DNA from: Spirochaetales bacterium
Lineage (GTDB): Bacteria > Spirochaetota > Spirochaetia > JABEVK01
NCBI GenBank assembly: GCA_947478845.1
Contig: CANJXC010000002.1
Coordinates: forward strand, 288,767 to 352,766
Direction: 5' to 3'
Length of the DNA: 64,000 nt
Made by a program: the position numbers and the translations under genes. The notes beneath the pieces were generated by a model. The model worked only from the letters and a program-made list of their open reading frames with translations, did no database searches and was not told the DNA's origin. Of this stretch, positions 49,518 to 58,651 are shown piece by piece. Position 1 is the stretch's first letter, and each line of letters opens with the position of its first letter.

Positions 49518-49599
49518 CTAAATTGGTACGAGCAAAAACCTTCTCGAAACCATCGAGCGTTGACAAAAGCAATCTGCAAATCGGGTCGAATCCGAGTCA

Positions 49600-49623
49600 A
49601 TATCAGGATATGTGATTTATATC
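49600..49623 (+). promoter_or_regulatory. palindrome upstream of the importer promoter
   Basis: ATATC-AG-GATAT (49600-49611) is a perfect inverted repeat, followed by GATTTATATC (49614-49623), an imperfect half-site pair. It lies about 20 bp upstream of the importer -35 and shares ATATC/GATAT cores with the abfA operator and the arsR -10. Confidence 0.5.
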
Positions 49624-49632
49624 ATGTTGTTG

Positions 49633-49661
49633 TTGACGGATGCAAACTGTGGGTTTAGGGT
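49633..49661 (+). promoter_or_regulatory. promoter of the arabino-oligosaccharide importer operon
   Basis: -35 TTGACG (49633-49638), 17-bp spacer, weak -10 TAGGGT (49656-49661), about 70 nt before the start codon. Confidence 0.45.
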
Positions 49662-49729
49662 TATTCCACTCTAGGGGGCCCGCGCGGAGCGCATCTGTTG
49701 CTACCCTGGACGAACAATAAGGAGGAGCC

Positions 49730-51676
49730 ATGAAGAGATCACTATGGCTGATTGTTGCTGCGTTCTTTGCTGCTTCGGTAGCCTACGCAGACATCGATCC
49801 GAACAAGGAAGTCATTCCCGGAGTCAAACGGGGTGACACAATCATCGTTGAAGACCCGACGGGCGCCATCACCAACCCCGACAGCTTCAACATCTGGACA
49901 TGCTGGGCCGGCGGTAACGGCGGCTGGTCGCACGGGTTGCAGCAGCTTGGCCTTGATACCCTGTGGCTTATTGACCCCGATTCCGGCCTTCCCCACAAGG
50001 GCGAAAAAGACAACACCTGGCACAACAGCCTCGCGGCTGATCGCCCGGCGTACAACAAAGACTTCACTGTCATGACGGTGAAGCTGAAGAAAGGACTTTA
50101 CTGGAGCGACAACGTCGAGTTTACTGCGGCCGACGTCAAGTACACCGTTGAGACCCTGGCTCAGAACCCCACGGCCTTGTTTGGACCCCAGTTCAAGACC
50201 GACGTCAAGAGCATGACCACCCCCGACAAGTACACCATCGTGTTCAACTTGAGCGCTCCTAACAGTCGGTTTCACCGCAACTTCACCGTTCGCTGGAATG
50301 CCTGCTGGATCATGCCCAAGCACCGTTTTGAAAAGGACCTGAAGTCGGCCACCGACCTGATGACCTACAACTTCAATCCTCCGTTGTCCCTCGGGCCCTA
50401 TACCCTTAAGGATTACGACAAGAACGGCCGCTGGTATATGTGGGAACGCCGCGCCGACTGGGCAAAAACTTCGATCAATGACTTCGGTAAGCCCGTGCCA
50501 ACCTACGTCATGTACCAGCTCGACCTGCCCAACGACAAGAAGGTCATTGCTCAGACCAACCACGACCTCGACATGATTCACGAAGTCACCCCTGAAGGAA
50601 TCATCTCGTTGGCCAAGAACAAGTGGGAAACGAACTGGTTCCAGGGCTTCCCCTTCGGCCATCCGGACCCGACCCTGATTGCTATTCTTCCCAACAACGC
50701 TAGGGCTCCCTTCGATAACAAGGATGTCCGCTGGGCACTGGCTCTTTCACTCGATATTACCAAGGTCGCTCTGGCGAGCTACAAGGGCGCGGTCACTCTG
50801 TCGCCTCTGCACTACCCCCCAACGGGAACCTCGAAGAAATATTACTTCGACCCCATGCAGGGCTTCCTCAAAGACCTGAGCATCGACACGGGCACCAATA
50901 AGGCCTACAAGCCTTACGACACCACCATTGCAGCCAAGATCGGCGACATGGTGCGACCCCAGTTCGGCGATGCAGTTCCCAAGGATGCCACCCGTTTGGC
51001 CGCCATGCTGGGCCAAGGCTGGTGGAAGTACGACCCCAAGGCCGCTTCCGACCTTCTCATCAAAGCTGGCATGACCAAGAAGGGTGACCAGTGGTACAAG
51101 AAAAACGGCGAACAGTTCAAGATCACCCTCTTCAACTGGGGAACCGGCAACCCGACGTTGCAGCGCTTGGGCACCATGGTTGCTGAACTTTGGACGGCCT
51201 TTGGTATCGAAACCACCGCTCTTTCGGCTCAAGACAACGGTACTCGCTACGGCCTGGGTGACTTCGACGTCAACATGGGCTGGAACATTGAATCGTGGGG
51301 TGGTAACCCTGACATCAGCTTCTTTGCCGACTCCATGCACTCCCGCTTCTACACACCCGTGGGAGAAGTGCATAACGGACGCAATCAAGTGCGCTACAAG
51401 AGCGCCGAGCTGGATAACATCCTCGACAAGGTCAACGTCTCCGACTTCAACGATGTGGGCAAGAGCGCTGCACTCGGCCTGGAGTTCCTGAAGCTGACCG
51501 CCAAGGATATGCCTACCATTCCGCTGATGTCCTACAACGTCATGTCCAGCCAGGACAACACCTACTGGACCGGCTACCCGAACTTCGACAAGCCTTATGC
51601 CAACCCGGTTACCAACTGGGCGAACAGCCGCTACATCTTCACGCAGCTGAAGCAGATGCTGCCCCCGACGAAATAA
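49730..51676 (+). CDS. family 5 ABC substrate-binding protein, probable arabino-oligosaccharide receptor
   Basis: 648 residues with a signal peptide ending ASVAYA and no lipobox. Family 5 (oligopeptide/oligosaccharide) features: VKLKKGLYWSDNVEFTAADVKYTVETL, the VRWALALSLDITKVALASY segment, and a C-terminal FADSMHSRFYTP region. Although the family is named for peptides, several members bind plant-cell-wall oligosaccharides; the arabinosidase neighbours support that here. AAGGAGGAG precedes ATG 49730. Periplasmic. A strong hairpin follows. Confidence 0.9.
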   Translation: MKRSLWLIVAAFFAASVAYADIDPNKEVIPGVKRGDTIIVEDPTGAITNPDSFNIWTCWAGGNGGWSHGLQQLGLDTLWLIDPDSGLPHKGEKDNTWHNSLAADRPAYNKDFTVMTVKLKKGLYWSDNVEFTAADVKYTVETLAQNPTALFGPQFKTDVKSMTTPDKYTIVFNLSAPNSRFHRNFTVRWNACWIMPKHRFEKDLKSATDLMTYNFNPPLSLGPYTLKDYDKNGRWYMWERRADWAKTSINDFGKPVPTYVMYQLDLPNDKKVIAQTNHDLDMIHEVTPEGIISLAKNKWETNWFQGFPFGHPDPTLIAILPNNARAPFDNKDVRWALALSLDITKVALASYKGAVTLSPLHYPPTGTSKKYYFDPMQGFLKDLSIDTGTNKAYKPYDTTIAAKIGDMVRPQFGDAVPKDATRLAAMLGQGWWKYDPKAASDLLIKAGMTKKGDQWYKKNGEQFKITLFNWGTGNPTLQRLGTMVAELWTAFGIETTALSAQDNGTRYGLGDFDVNMGWNIESWGGNPDISFFADSMHSRFYTPVGEVHNGRNQVRYKSAELDNILDKVNVSDFNDVGKSAALGLEFLKLTAKDMPTIPLMSYNVMSSQDNTYWTGYPNFDKPYANPVTNWANSRYIFTQLKQMLPPTK

Positions 51677-51701
51677 GGGTCTAAGCTTCTTTCGTAACTT
51701 A

Positions 51702-51733
51702 GGGAGTTCTCCGCCTTCGGGCGGGGAACTCCC
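51702..51733 (+). terminator. strong TTCG hairpin between binding protein and permease
   Basis: A 14-bp stem (51702-51715 with 51720-51733, one G-T wobble) capped by a TTCG tetraloop, followed by only short T runs. As with the other importer, it likely stabilises the binding-protein mRNA and reduces permease expression. Confidence 0.7.
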
Positions 51734-51783
51734 CTTCCTTGATTCCTGATCATGCCAGCCTGAAAAGGCAAGCGGGAGCGCCT

Positions 51784-52815
51784 ATGACTTTTAAACATGT
51801 ATTCAACAAGAACTTCGGCAAGTATCTGCTTGGCCGGGTTGGCCAGACCATCATGGTCATCATCATAGGAATCACCATCACGTTCATTATCCCGCGGCTA
51901 GCTCCAACCAACCCTGTAGAGTTGAAAATCCAGCAGATGATGGTCTCAGGAGCCAACATTCACCCGGAAGCCATCAAGGCCTTCCGCGAGGCGATGAATG
52001 ACATTTATGGCCTCAAGGGAACCTTGTTCGAACAATATGTGAACTTCTGGAGCCGTCTTTCTCGGGGCGATCTGGGCCCCTCCATCTTTAGTTTTCCACG
52101 ACCCGCCACCGACATCATTATGAAGGCGATGCCGTGGACGATTGGACTGTTGCTCTCAACAAGCGTCATTTCTTGGATTTTTGGAAATCTGTTGGGCGGA
52201 CTGGCGGGCTACCAATCCAACCGTCGCTGGACCAAATGGGCCGAACTGGCGGCCAACAGTATACGTCCTATCCCGTACTACATTTTTGCCTTTATCCTGC
52301 TGATTCTATTCTGTTTTGTGTGGCCTTTGTTTCCAACCATGGGGGCCTATGACCCCGGAATGGATGAGGAGTGGATGAATCCAGTTTTCCTTCTCAGTGT
52401 GCTCCACCATACGTTTCTACCGGCCCTTTCCCTTGTCCTTACGGGCTTGGGGGCCTGGCTGCTGGGTATGCGTGCTTTGGTATCTAATATCATCTCCGAA
52501 GACTACGTGCAGTACGCGGAAGTTGCCGGAGTCAAAAAGAAAACAATTCTCTACCAATACGTGATGCGCAACGCCATGTTGCCGCAAATCACCGGGCTAG
52601 GCATGAGCTTGGGAGGAATCTTCTCCGGCGCCCTCATCACCGAATACGTCTACGGCATTCCCGGCATGGGGCAATTGTCGTACCGGGCCATTGTAGGCTT
52701 TGACTACAGCCTCATCATGGGCGTTTCGATCTTCTCCATCGTAGGCGTCTCAGTAGCGGTCCTCATCGTTGACCTGCTGTATCCCATCTTCGACCCGCGC
52801 GTTCGGCTCAATTGA
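51784..52815 (+). CDS. ABC permease, DppB/OppB-like
   Basis: 343 residues, six helices. The N-terminal GRVGQTIMVIIIGITITFIIPRLAP and the loop EDYVQYAEVAGVKKKTILYQYVMRNAMLPQ are typical of the OppB family. ATG 51784 with GGGAGCG upstream is preferred to the open frame beginning at 51739. First membrane subunit of the arabino-oligosaccharide importer. Confidence 0.92.
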   Translation: MTFKHVFNKNFGKYLLGRVGQTIMVIIIGITITFIIPRLAPTNPVELKIQQMMVSGANIHPEAIKAFREAMNDIYGLKGTLFEQYVNFWSRLSRGDLGPSIFSFPRPATDIIMKAMPWTIGLLLSTSVISWIFGNLLGGLAGYQSNRRWTKWAELAANSIRPIPYYIFAFILLILFCFVWPLFPTMGAYDPGMDEEWMNPVFLLSVLHHTFLPALSLVLTGLGAWLLGMRALVSNIISEDYVQYAEVAGVKKKTILYQYVMRNAMLPQITGLGMSLGGIFSGALITEYVYGIPGMGQLSYRAIVGFDYSLIMGVSIFSIVGVSVAVLIVDLLYPIFDPRVRLN

Positions 52816-52825
52816 GGTATTTGGC

Positions 52826-53689
52826 ATGATTAACGCATTTACAGGCTTGTGGAAGACCTCTGGGTACTTCCGGTTTGGCATCGTGGCTGTGGTTTTTGCT
52901 GTGGTCATGGTCGTCTTATCGTTCTTTTCCCCCTACAAACCGATGGAGTCGTACGCTGTGGCGGCCGACGCGCCGCCTTCGCTGGAAAATTGGTTTGGAA
53001 CGACCAGTCGCGGTCAGGACTTGTTCTGGCAGATGACCTTTGCCCTCCGCAATTCGTTGGCTTTTGGCATCATCACCGCTCTTCTGAGCCGTATTATTGC
53101 CATCTTCGTGGGCATGTATTCCGGCTACAAGGGTGGTTGGTTCGACAAAGTTCTGATGTCGGTCAACGATAGCTTTGTCATCATGCCGGTGCTGCCCATC
53201 CTCCTACTGCTCAACTTCTTGCTGCGCGACCAGATGAACTGGTTCTACATGTCTTTGATGATGGCCTTATTGGGTTGGGCGTGGGATGCGCGCCTCATCC
53301 GCTCCCAGGTGCTCAGCCTCAAGGAAAGGGTGTTTTCCGAAACCGCGGTTTTCTGTGGAATGCCGACGAGAAAAATCATTTTCCGTGAGCACATGCCCTA
53401 CGTTTTGCCGGTGCTCTTTTCTACCACCATCAACAACCTGCTGTGGTCAATCGGCATGGAAGTCACTTTGTCGATTCTCGGCCTGACCAACCTCAACAAC
53501 CCCACCATCGGCGTGGTGATCTTCTGGGCCAACCAACATCAGGCAATGATTTCGGGCTCCTGGTGGTGGGTGGCTGCCCCGGTCATTGTCACTGTTTTTG
53601 TCTTCACAGGTTTTTACTTGCTTTCAGTAAGCATCAACGAGTTTATTGACCCGCGGACAAGATTGCGGATGAAAGGGGGTGCGGCATGA
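52826..53689 (+). CDS. ABC permease, DppC/OppC-like
   Basis: 287 residues, six helices, with NWFGTTSRGQDLFWQM (family GTDxxGRDxxS) and the EAA loop FSETAVFCGMPTRKIIFREHMPYVLPV. It begins 10 bp after the previous stop and overlaps the ATPase gene by 4 bp (ATGA). Second channel subunit of the importer. Confidence 0.92.
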   Translation: MINAFTGLWKTSGYFRFGIVAVVFAVVMVVLSFFSPYKPMESYAVAADAPPSLENWFGTTSRGQDLFWQMTFALRNSLAFGIITALLSRIIAIFVGMYSGYKGGWFDKVLMSVNDSFVIMPVLPILLLLNFLLRDQMNWFYMSLMMALLGWAWDARLIRSQVLSLKERVFSETAVFCGMPTRKIIFREHMPYVLPVLFSTTINNLLWSIGMEVTLSILGLTNLNNPTIGVVIFWANQHQAMISGSWWWVAAPVIVTVFVFTGFYLLSVSINEFIDPRTRLRMKGGAA

Positions 53690-54669
53690 GTGACCTGATA
53701 CTTCAGACCAAGGGCTTGCGGGCGTCTTACATCACCCACCTCTACGGTATTGACCGCGAGGTCAAAGTGGTCGATGGCGTGGACTTGTCCATTAAAAAGA
53801 ACGAGTTTTTCGGCATTGCGGGGGAATCTGGTTGCGGTAAGACCACTTTGCTCAAACTCATCGCGGGTTTCTGCAAGCCACCTTTGCAGGTTCAGGCCGG
53901 CTCGGTGGAGTTTCTTGGGTTGAAGGAGCCGATGTCGTTGTTCGAGGCCACCGAGGCGGAGTTGTACAAGATCCGTTGGCGCAACATCAGTTACATCATG
54001 CAGGGGTCGATGAACGTTTTAAATCCTGTGAGGAAGATTTTCAAAAGCTTTGAAGACTTCGCTTACCCCCACATGCAGGAGCTTACCCCGGCCGGGTTCA
54101 AGCAGCGGGTGATCGAGCACTTGGGCAACCTCCGGCTGAGCAAAGATGTGCTGGAAACTTATCCGCATGAGCTTTCGGGAGGGATGAGGCAGCGGGTGAC
54201 TATCGGTCTAGCAACTCTGTGTTCCCCCGAGATTATCATCGCCGACGAGCCCACCACGGCCCTCGATGTGGTGGTTCAGCGTGAAACTCTGGGGCTCATC
54301 AAGCGCATTCAGAAAGAACTGGCCAACACCATTATTCTGGTAACCCACGACCTCGCTGTTCACGCCAATGTCTCAGACAGAATTGCCATCATGTACGCCG
54401 GAACCATTGTGGAGGAAGGGAAGACTACCGATATTTTTGACCGCCCGGCGCATCCCTATACCCAGCACTTGATCCGTTCGCTGCCCCGTTTGGGCGACAA
54501 GGAGAAGAAGGGCTACCTCAAGGGCGCCCCTCCCAATCTTGCCGACCCTCCACCGGGTTGCCGTTTTCATCCGCGTTGTCCTTTGGCCGTCGACCGTTGC
54601 CGAGTCGAAGTTCCCAAATTGGAACTCAAGAAGAGCGGAACCATGGCCGCCTGTTTCCTGGCCGAATAG
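53686..54669 (+). CDS. ABC ATP-binding protein, DppD/OppD-like
   Basis: 327 residues. Walker A GESGCGKTT, signature ELSGGMRQRVTIGLAT, Walker B IIIADEPTTALD, switch THD. The C-terminal Cys cluster GCRFHPRCPLAVDRC is the oligopeptide-ABC signature, an Fe-S-like site in some members. Starts inside the permease stop (ATGA). Confidence 0.94.
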   Translation: MSDLILQTKGLRASYITHLYGIDREVKVVDGVDLSIKKNEFFGIAGESGCGKTTLLKLIAGFCKPPLQVQAGSVEFLGLKEPMSLFEATEAELYKIRWRNISYIMQGSMNVLNPVRKIFKSFEDFAYPHMQELTPAGFKQRVIEHLGNLRLSKDVLETYPHELSGGMRQRVTIGLATLCSPEIIIADEPTTALDVVVQRETLGLIKRIQKELANTIILVTHDLAVHANVSDRIAIMYAGTIVEEGKTTDIFDRPAHPYTQHLIRSLPRLGDKEKKGYLKGAPPNLADPPPGCRFHPRCPLAVDRCRVEVPKLELKKSGTMAACFLAE

Positions 54670-54686
54670 GTCAACGGAGGAATGTT

Positions 54687-55676
54687 GTGAGCGAAACTAT
54701 TGAACTGCTTTCTGTCCAGAACGCTAAGAAGTCCTTCCGCCTCGGAGGCATTCTTTCGAACAAGGAAATCATCGCCGTCAACGAGGTGAGTTTTAGCCTG
54801 TTTGCCGATAAGCCCGATATCCTTTCCATCATTGGCGAGTCTGGCTCGGGCAAGTCGACCCTTTCGAGGCTCATCCTGCGCTTGCTGTTGCCGGATTCTG
54901 GGTCGATCAAGCTCGAAGGCACCGATGTGCACGCCATGAAAGGTCGCAAACAGGAACTCGACTACATGCGCCGCGTGCAACCCATTTTCCAGAATCCTTT
55001 TGAAACCTTCAATCCGCTCAACCGTGTGGATGAGTTTTTGATGGCAACGGCCACCAACTATTTCCCGGGAGAAAAACCGGCTCAGGCCAAGGAAAGAGTG
55101 GAAAAAGCCCTTCAAGCGGTAGGTTTGTCGCTGGCCGAGGTAGGAGAGCGCTACCCTCATGAATTGTCTGGTGGTCAGTTGCAACGGGCCTCGGTGGCTC
55201 GGGCCATTATCCCCAACCCCAAGATTCTTGTGGCCGACGAACCGGTCTCGATGGTGGATGCTTCGCTGCGCATGAGCATCGTCAACCTATTCCAAGAGCT
55301 CAAGAACACGATGGGCACGTCCATCATCTACATCACCCATGACCTAGCTACCGCGTACTACATTTCCGACCGCATCGCCATCATTCACAAGGGCTACTTT
55401 GTGGAGCAGGGCGATACCGAGGCCATCCTGAGTAAACCCAAGCATCCCTACACCAAATTGCTTGTGGAATCGACTCTCGACCCTCGGCCCGGGGCAACTT
55501 CCCTTGCCGACGGCGAAGTGTCTACCGGCGATGAGGAGTACTTGGCGGTGGGTTGTAAGTTCGCGGCCCGGTGCCCACGAGCCATGGACATTTGCCGAAA
55601 AGTGCAACCTGCCGAAACCATTGTTGGGAACTGGAAAGTCCGCTGTCACCTTTATGGAGAAAATAATGCAAGCTAA
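54687..55676 (+). CDS. ABC ATP-binding protein, DppF/OppF-like
   Basis: 329 residues from GTG 54687, with CGGAGG six bases upstream; an ATG at 54682 is out of frame. Walker A GESGSGKST, signature ELSGGQLQRASVARAI, Walker B ILVADEPVSMVD (the usual LD is VD), and the C-terminal Cys cluster GCKFAARCPRAMDIC. Second ATPase of the importer. Its end overlaps the next GH51 gene by 11 bp. Confidence 0.93.
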   Translation: MSETIELLSVQNAKKSFRLGGILSNKEIIAVNEVSFSLFADKPDILSIIGESGSGKSTLSRLILRLLLPDSGSIKLEGTDVHAMKGRKQELDYMRRVQPIFQNPFETFNPLNRVDEFLMATATNYFPGEKPAQAKERVEKALQAVGLSLAEVGERYPHELSGGQLQRASVARAIIPNPKILVADEPVSMVDASLRMSIVNLFQELKNTMGTSIIYITHDLATAYYISDRIAIIHKGYFVEQGDTEAILSKPKHPYTKLLVESTLDPRPGATSLADGEVSTGDEEYLAVGCKFAARCPRAMDICRKVQPAETIVGNWKVRCHLYGENNAS

Positions 55677-57165
55677 ATTACACCTCGACAAAGAGTTCAC
55701 CGTTGGTGAAGTCGACAAAAGAATCTTCGGCTCTTTCATCGAGCATCTAGGGCGTGCTGTTTACGGGGGCATTTTTGAGCCCGGCCATGCCCAAGCCGAC
55801 AAAAGTGGCTTCCGCAAGGACGTGCTAAACCTTGTGCGCGAGCTCGATGTGCCGGTGGTTCGTTACCCTGGCGGCAACTTTGTCAGCTCGTTCAACTGGG
55901 AAGACTCAGTCGGTCCGGTGGCCGGGCGGCCCCGCCGCCTCGACCTTGCTTGGAAGGCTGTGGAACCTAACTTGTTTGGGCTCAATGAGTTCATGGCCTG
56001 GGCAAAAGCGGCCAACACCGAGGCCATGATGGCCCTCAACCTGGGCACGCGGGGTATCGAAGCTGCCAGTGCGCTGGTGGAGTACTGCAATCACCCCGGG
56101 GAGTCCTATTGGTCCGACCTGCGCAAAAGCCACGGAGTGAAAAATCCGCACAACATCAAGCTATGGTGCTTGGGCAACGAGCTAGATGGTCCCTGGCAAG
56201 TGGGGCAAAAAACCCCCGACGAGTACGGCCGCCTCGCCTTCGAGACCGCCAAGGCCATTAAGCTGTTCGACCCCACGCTGGAATTGGTGGCGGTGGGAAG
56301 CTCTAACCGCCGGATGCCCCTTTTTCCCCAATGGGAAGCCACCGTACTCGAGCACTGCTACGACAAGGTGGATTACATTTCGGTGCACGAGTACTACGCC
56401 AACCGAGAAAACGACCTGCCAACCTTTCTGGCCAACTCCATCGGCATGGACCACTTCATCAACGACGTAGTGGCCACCTGCGACTTCGTGCAGGCCAAGA
56501 AGCGCGGCCACAAACAGATCCACCTGAGCTTCGATGAATGGAACGTCTGGTTCCATTCCAACGACGCCGACAAGAAATTGGCCCCTTGGACCGTTGGGCC
56601 CGCCCAGTTGGAAGACGTGTATACCTTTGAAGATGCTTTGGTTGTTGGAACCTTGATCAACACCCTGCTTCGCCATGCCGACCGGGTGAAAATTGCCTGT
56701 ATGGCTCAGTTGGTCAACGTGATTGCCCCCATCATGACCCGTAACGGTGGACCAGCTTGGAAACAAACGATTTTTTGGCCTCTTTTCCATGCCTCGAAAT
56801 ATGGCCGAGGCACTTCGATGCACCTCAAAATCGACGTAGGTCACTACGCCAACGCCACTTACGGCGATGTGCCTTGGCTCGACGCTTCGGCCATTCAGTC
56901 GGAAGACCGAAAGACCGTCACCGTATTTGTCGTGAACCGGCACGCCAAAGAGACCATTGAGCTCACCGGAAAGTTTGCGGGGCTAGAACACCTGAAGCTG
57001 AAGGGACACACCGTTCTTCACCACGCCGACATCAAAGCCGTCAACGATGAAAAGCATCCCGACAACGTAGCCCCGGTGGAGAAGGCTGTTGGGGCCCAAA
57101 CCGCAGGCACGCTTTCGGTGGGCCTCGGCCCTTTGAGTTGGAACGTCCTGCGATTTGAGGCCTGA
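55666..57165 (+). CDS. alpha-L-arabinofuranosidase, GH51 (second copy)
   Basis: 499 residues, no signal peptide. Acid/base Glu172 in CLGNELDGPW and nucleophile Glu291 in SFDEWNVWF. FGSFIEHLGRAVYGGIFEPGH and RYPGGNFVSSFNWEDSVGP mark the common bacterial AbfA type, and it is less like the first copy than the usual family members are. ATG 55666 lies 11 bp before the importer ATPase stop, so it is co-expressed with uptake. Cytoplasmic trimming of arabino-oligosaccharides. Confidence 0.95.
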   Translation: MQAKLHLDKEFTVGEVDKRIFGSFIEHLGRAVYGGIFEPGHAQADKSGFRKDVLNLVRELDVPVVRYPGGNFVSSFNWEDSVGPVAGRPRRLDLAWKAVEPNLFGLNEFMAWAKAANTEAMMALNLGTRGIEAASALVEYCNHPGESYWSDLRKSHGVKNPHNIKLWCLGNELDGPWQVGQKTPDEYGRLAFETAKAIKLFDPTLELVAVGSSNRRMPLFPQWEATVLEHCYDKVDYISVHEYYANRENDLPTFLANSIGMDHFINDVVATCDFVQAKKRGHKQIHLSFDEWNVWFHSNDADKKLAPWTVGPAQLEDVYTFEDALVVGTLINTLLRHADRVKIACMAQLVNVIAPIMTRNGGPAWKQTIFWPLFHASKYGRGTSMHLKIDVGHYANATYGDVPWLDASAIQSEDRKTVTVFVVNRHAKETIELTGKFAGLEHLKLKGHTVLHHADIKAVNDEKHPDNVAPVEKAVGAQTAGTLSVGLGPLSWNVLRFEA

Positions 57166-57167
57166 AG

Positions 57168-58649
57168 ATGGCCCTAGAGGTCCGCGTCGACACCCGCCGC
57201 CGGTTGGGGGCGATCGACGGGAAGCTCTTCGGCCACTTTATTGAGCACTTTCACCGGCAGATCTACGGTGGCGTGTTCGAGCCCGGTTCGCCGCTCTCAG
57301 ATTCGCTGGGCCTGCGTAACGATGTCGCCGAAGCGATGCAGGGCTTGGGGGCACCGGTGGTCCGCTGGCCGGGGGGATGCTTCGTCTCCGCCTACCATTG
57401 GAAAGACGGCGTCGGGCCCGCGAGGGAACCCTCATTCGATAAAGCTTGGCGAGTAGAAGAACCCAACACCTTTGGCACCGATGAGTTCATCGCGTGGTGC
57501 CGAAAAATTGGAACCGAACCATATGTGTGCACCAACGCCGGCACAGGCACGCCCGAAGAGATGAGCGACTGGGTGGAATACTGCAATTTGCGCTCCGAAG
57601 GGCGCTGGGCCAAGTTGCGCCAATCCCACGGGCATGCCGAACCCTACAAAGTAAAATACTGGAGCATCGGCAACGAGAACTACCTTGGTGGCGAAATGGG
57701 CTCCAAGACGCCGCAGGAATGGTGCCGGTTTGTGAAGGAATCGGCCAAGATGATGAAGCGGGTTGACCCCACCATCGAGCTTTTTGCCGCCAGCACCCCC
57801 GACTTGGAATGGAACCGTCTTTTGCTCCAAGAAGCCGGCGAGGTGCTCGACTGGATTTCCATCCATGGTTACTGGGACCCACTATGGATCAACAACAACC
57901 TTGCCCCCTACGAAACCTGCATGGCCTACACAACCCGTATCGAAACCCCTATCGAGCAGATCCGTGCAATTCTCACCGCTACGGGCCACCTTGGCAAAAT
58001 CCGGGTGGCCTTCGATGAGTGGAACCTGCGCGGGTGGCATCACCCCTACGTCGATTCGGCCGCCAACGCGGCAGACTGTATACGTCCGCGTGATGAGAAC
58101 GACCGCAACAGTTCCTACACCATGGCCGATGCGGTGTTTTCGGCCTGCTTCCTCAATGCTTGCGTCCGCCACAGCGACCTGATCGGCATGGCCAATTTTG
58201 CACCCTCGGTGAATGCTCGCGGGCTGATTTATGCCCACCCCGAGGGAATTGTGAAGAGATCTACCTATTTTGTGTTTCAAGCGCTCGCCGAGGCCTTGAA
58301 GGGCACGAGCGTCGGTGTGTCCGTCCATGGTGATGCTGGCTTTTCCGTCGGCGATTCGATAGTGCCTTGCCTCGACGCGGCTGCGGCCTTGGAAACCGAC
58401 GGCTCGTGGGCGGTTTCACTGGTCAATCGGCATCCTGAACAAGCCCAAGTGGTAGACCTGCGCCTCGATGCCGGAGCCACCGGGAAGGCCACTTGGTGTC
58501 GGGTCAACGGCCCCTCCAAGGATTCGTATAACGACATTGGCCGAAGCGAGGTAGGGCTCGAGCGTGGTGCATTTGAGATACCGAGCGGCGATTTTTTGTC
58601 TTTTAGTCTACCGCCCCATTCGGTGACCGTTGTCAGGGGCTCGTTATAA
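57168..58649 (+). CDS. alpha-L-arabinofuranosidase, GH51 (third copy)
   Basis: 493 residues, no signal peptide, 2 bp after the previous gene. Acid/base Glu170 in SIGNENYLGG and nucleophile Glu284 in FDEWNLRGW. RWPGGCFVSAYHWKDGVGP resembles the first copy more than the second, and SKTPQEWCRFVKESAKMMKRVDPTIEL is distinctive. Three GH51 types in one locus suggest different linkages or side chains are handled. Confidence 0.94.
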   Translation: MALEVRVDTRRRLGAIDGKLFGHFIEHFHRQIYGGVFEPGSPLSDSLGLRNDVAEAMQGLGAPVVRWPGGCFVSAYHWKDGVGPAREPSFDKAWRVEEPNTFGTDEFIAWCRKIGTEPYVCTNAGTGTPEEMSDWVEYCNLRSEGRWAKLRQSHGHAEPYKVKYWSIGNENYLGGEMGSKTPQEWCRFVKESAKMMKRVDPTIELFAASTPDLEWNRLLLQEAGEVLDWISIHGYWDPLWINNNLAPYETCMAYTTRIETPIEQIRAILTATGHLGKIRVAFDEWNLRGWHHPYVDSAANAADCIRPRDENDRNSSYTMADAVFSACFLNACVRHSDLIGMANFAPSVNARGLIYAHPEGIVKRSTYFVFQALAEALKGTSVGVSVHGDAGFSVGDSIVPCLDAAAALETDGSWAVSLVNRHPEQAQVVDLRLDAGATGKATWCRVNGPSKDSYNDIGRSEVGLERGAFEIPSGDFLSFSLPPHSVTVVRGSL

Positions 58650-58651
58650 AA

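Noticed and set aside
49742..50662. 306-codon minus-strand ORF
   Set aside because: Antisense to the family 5 binding protein; Val/Gly/His-rich shadow translation.
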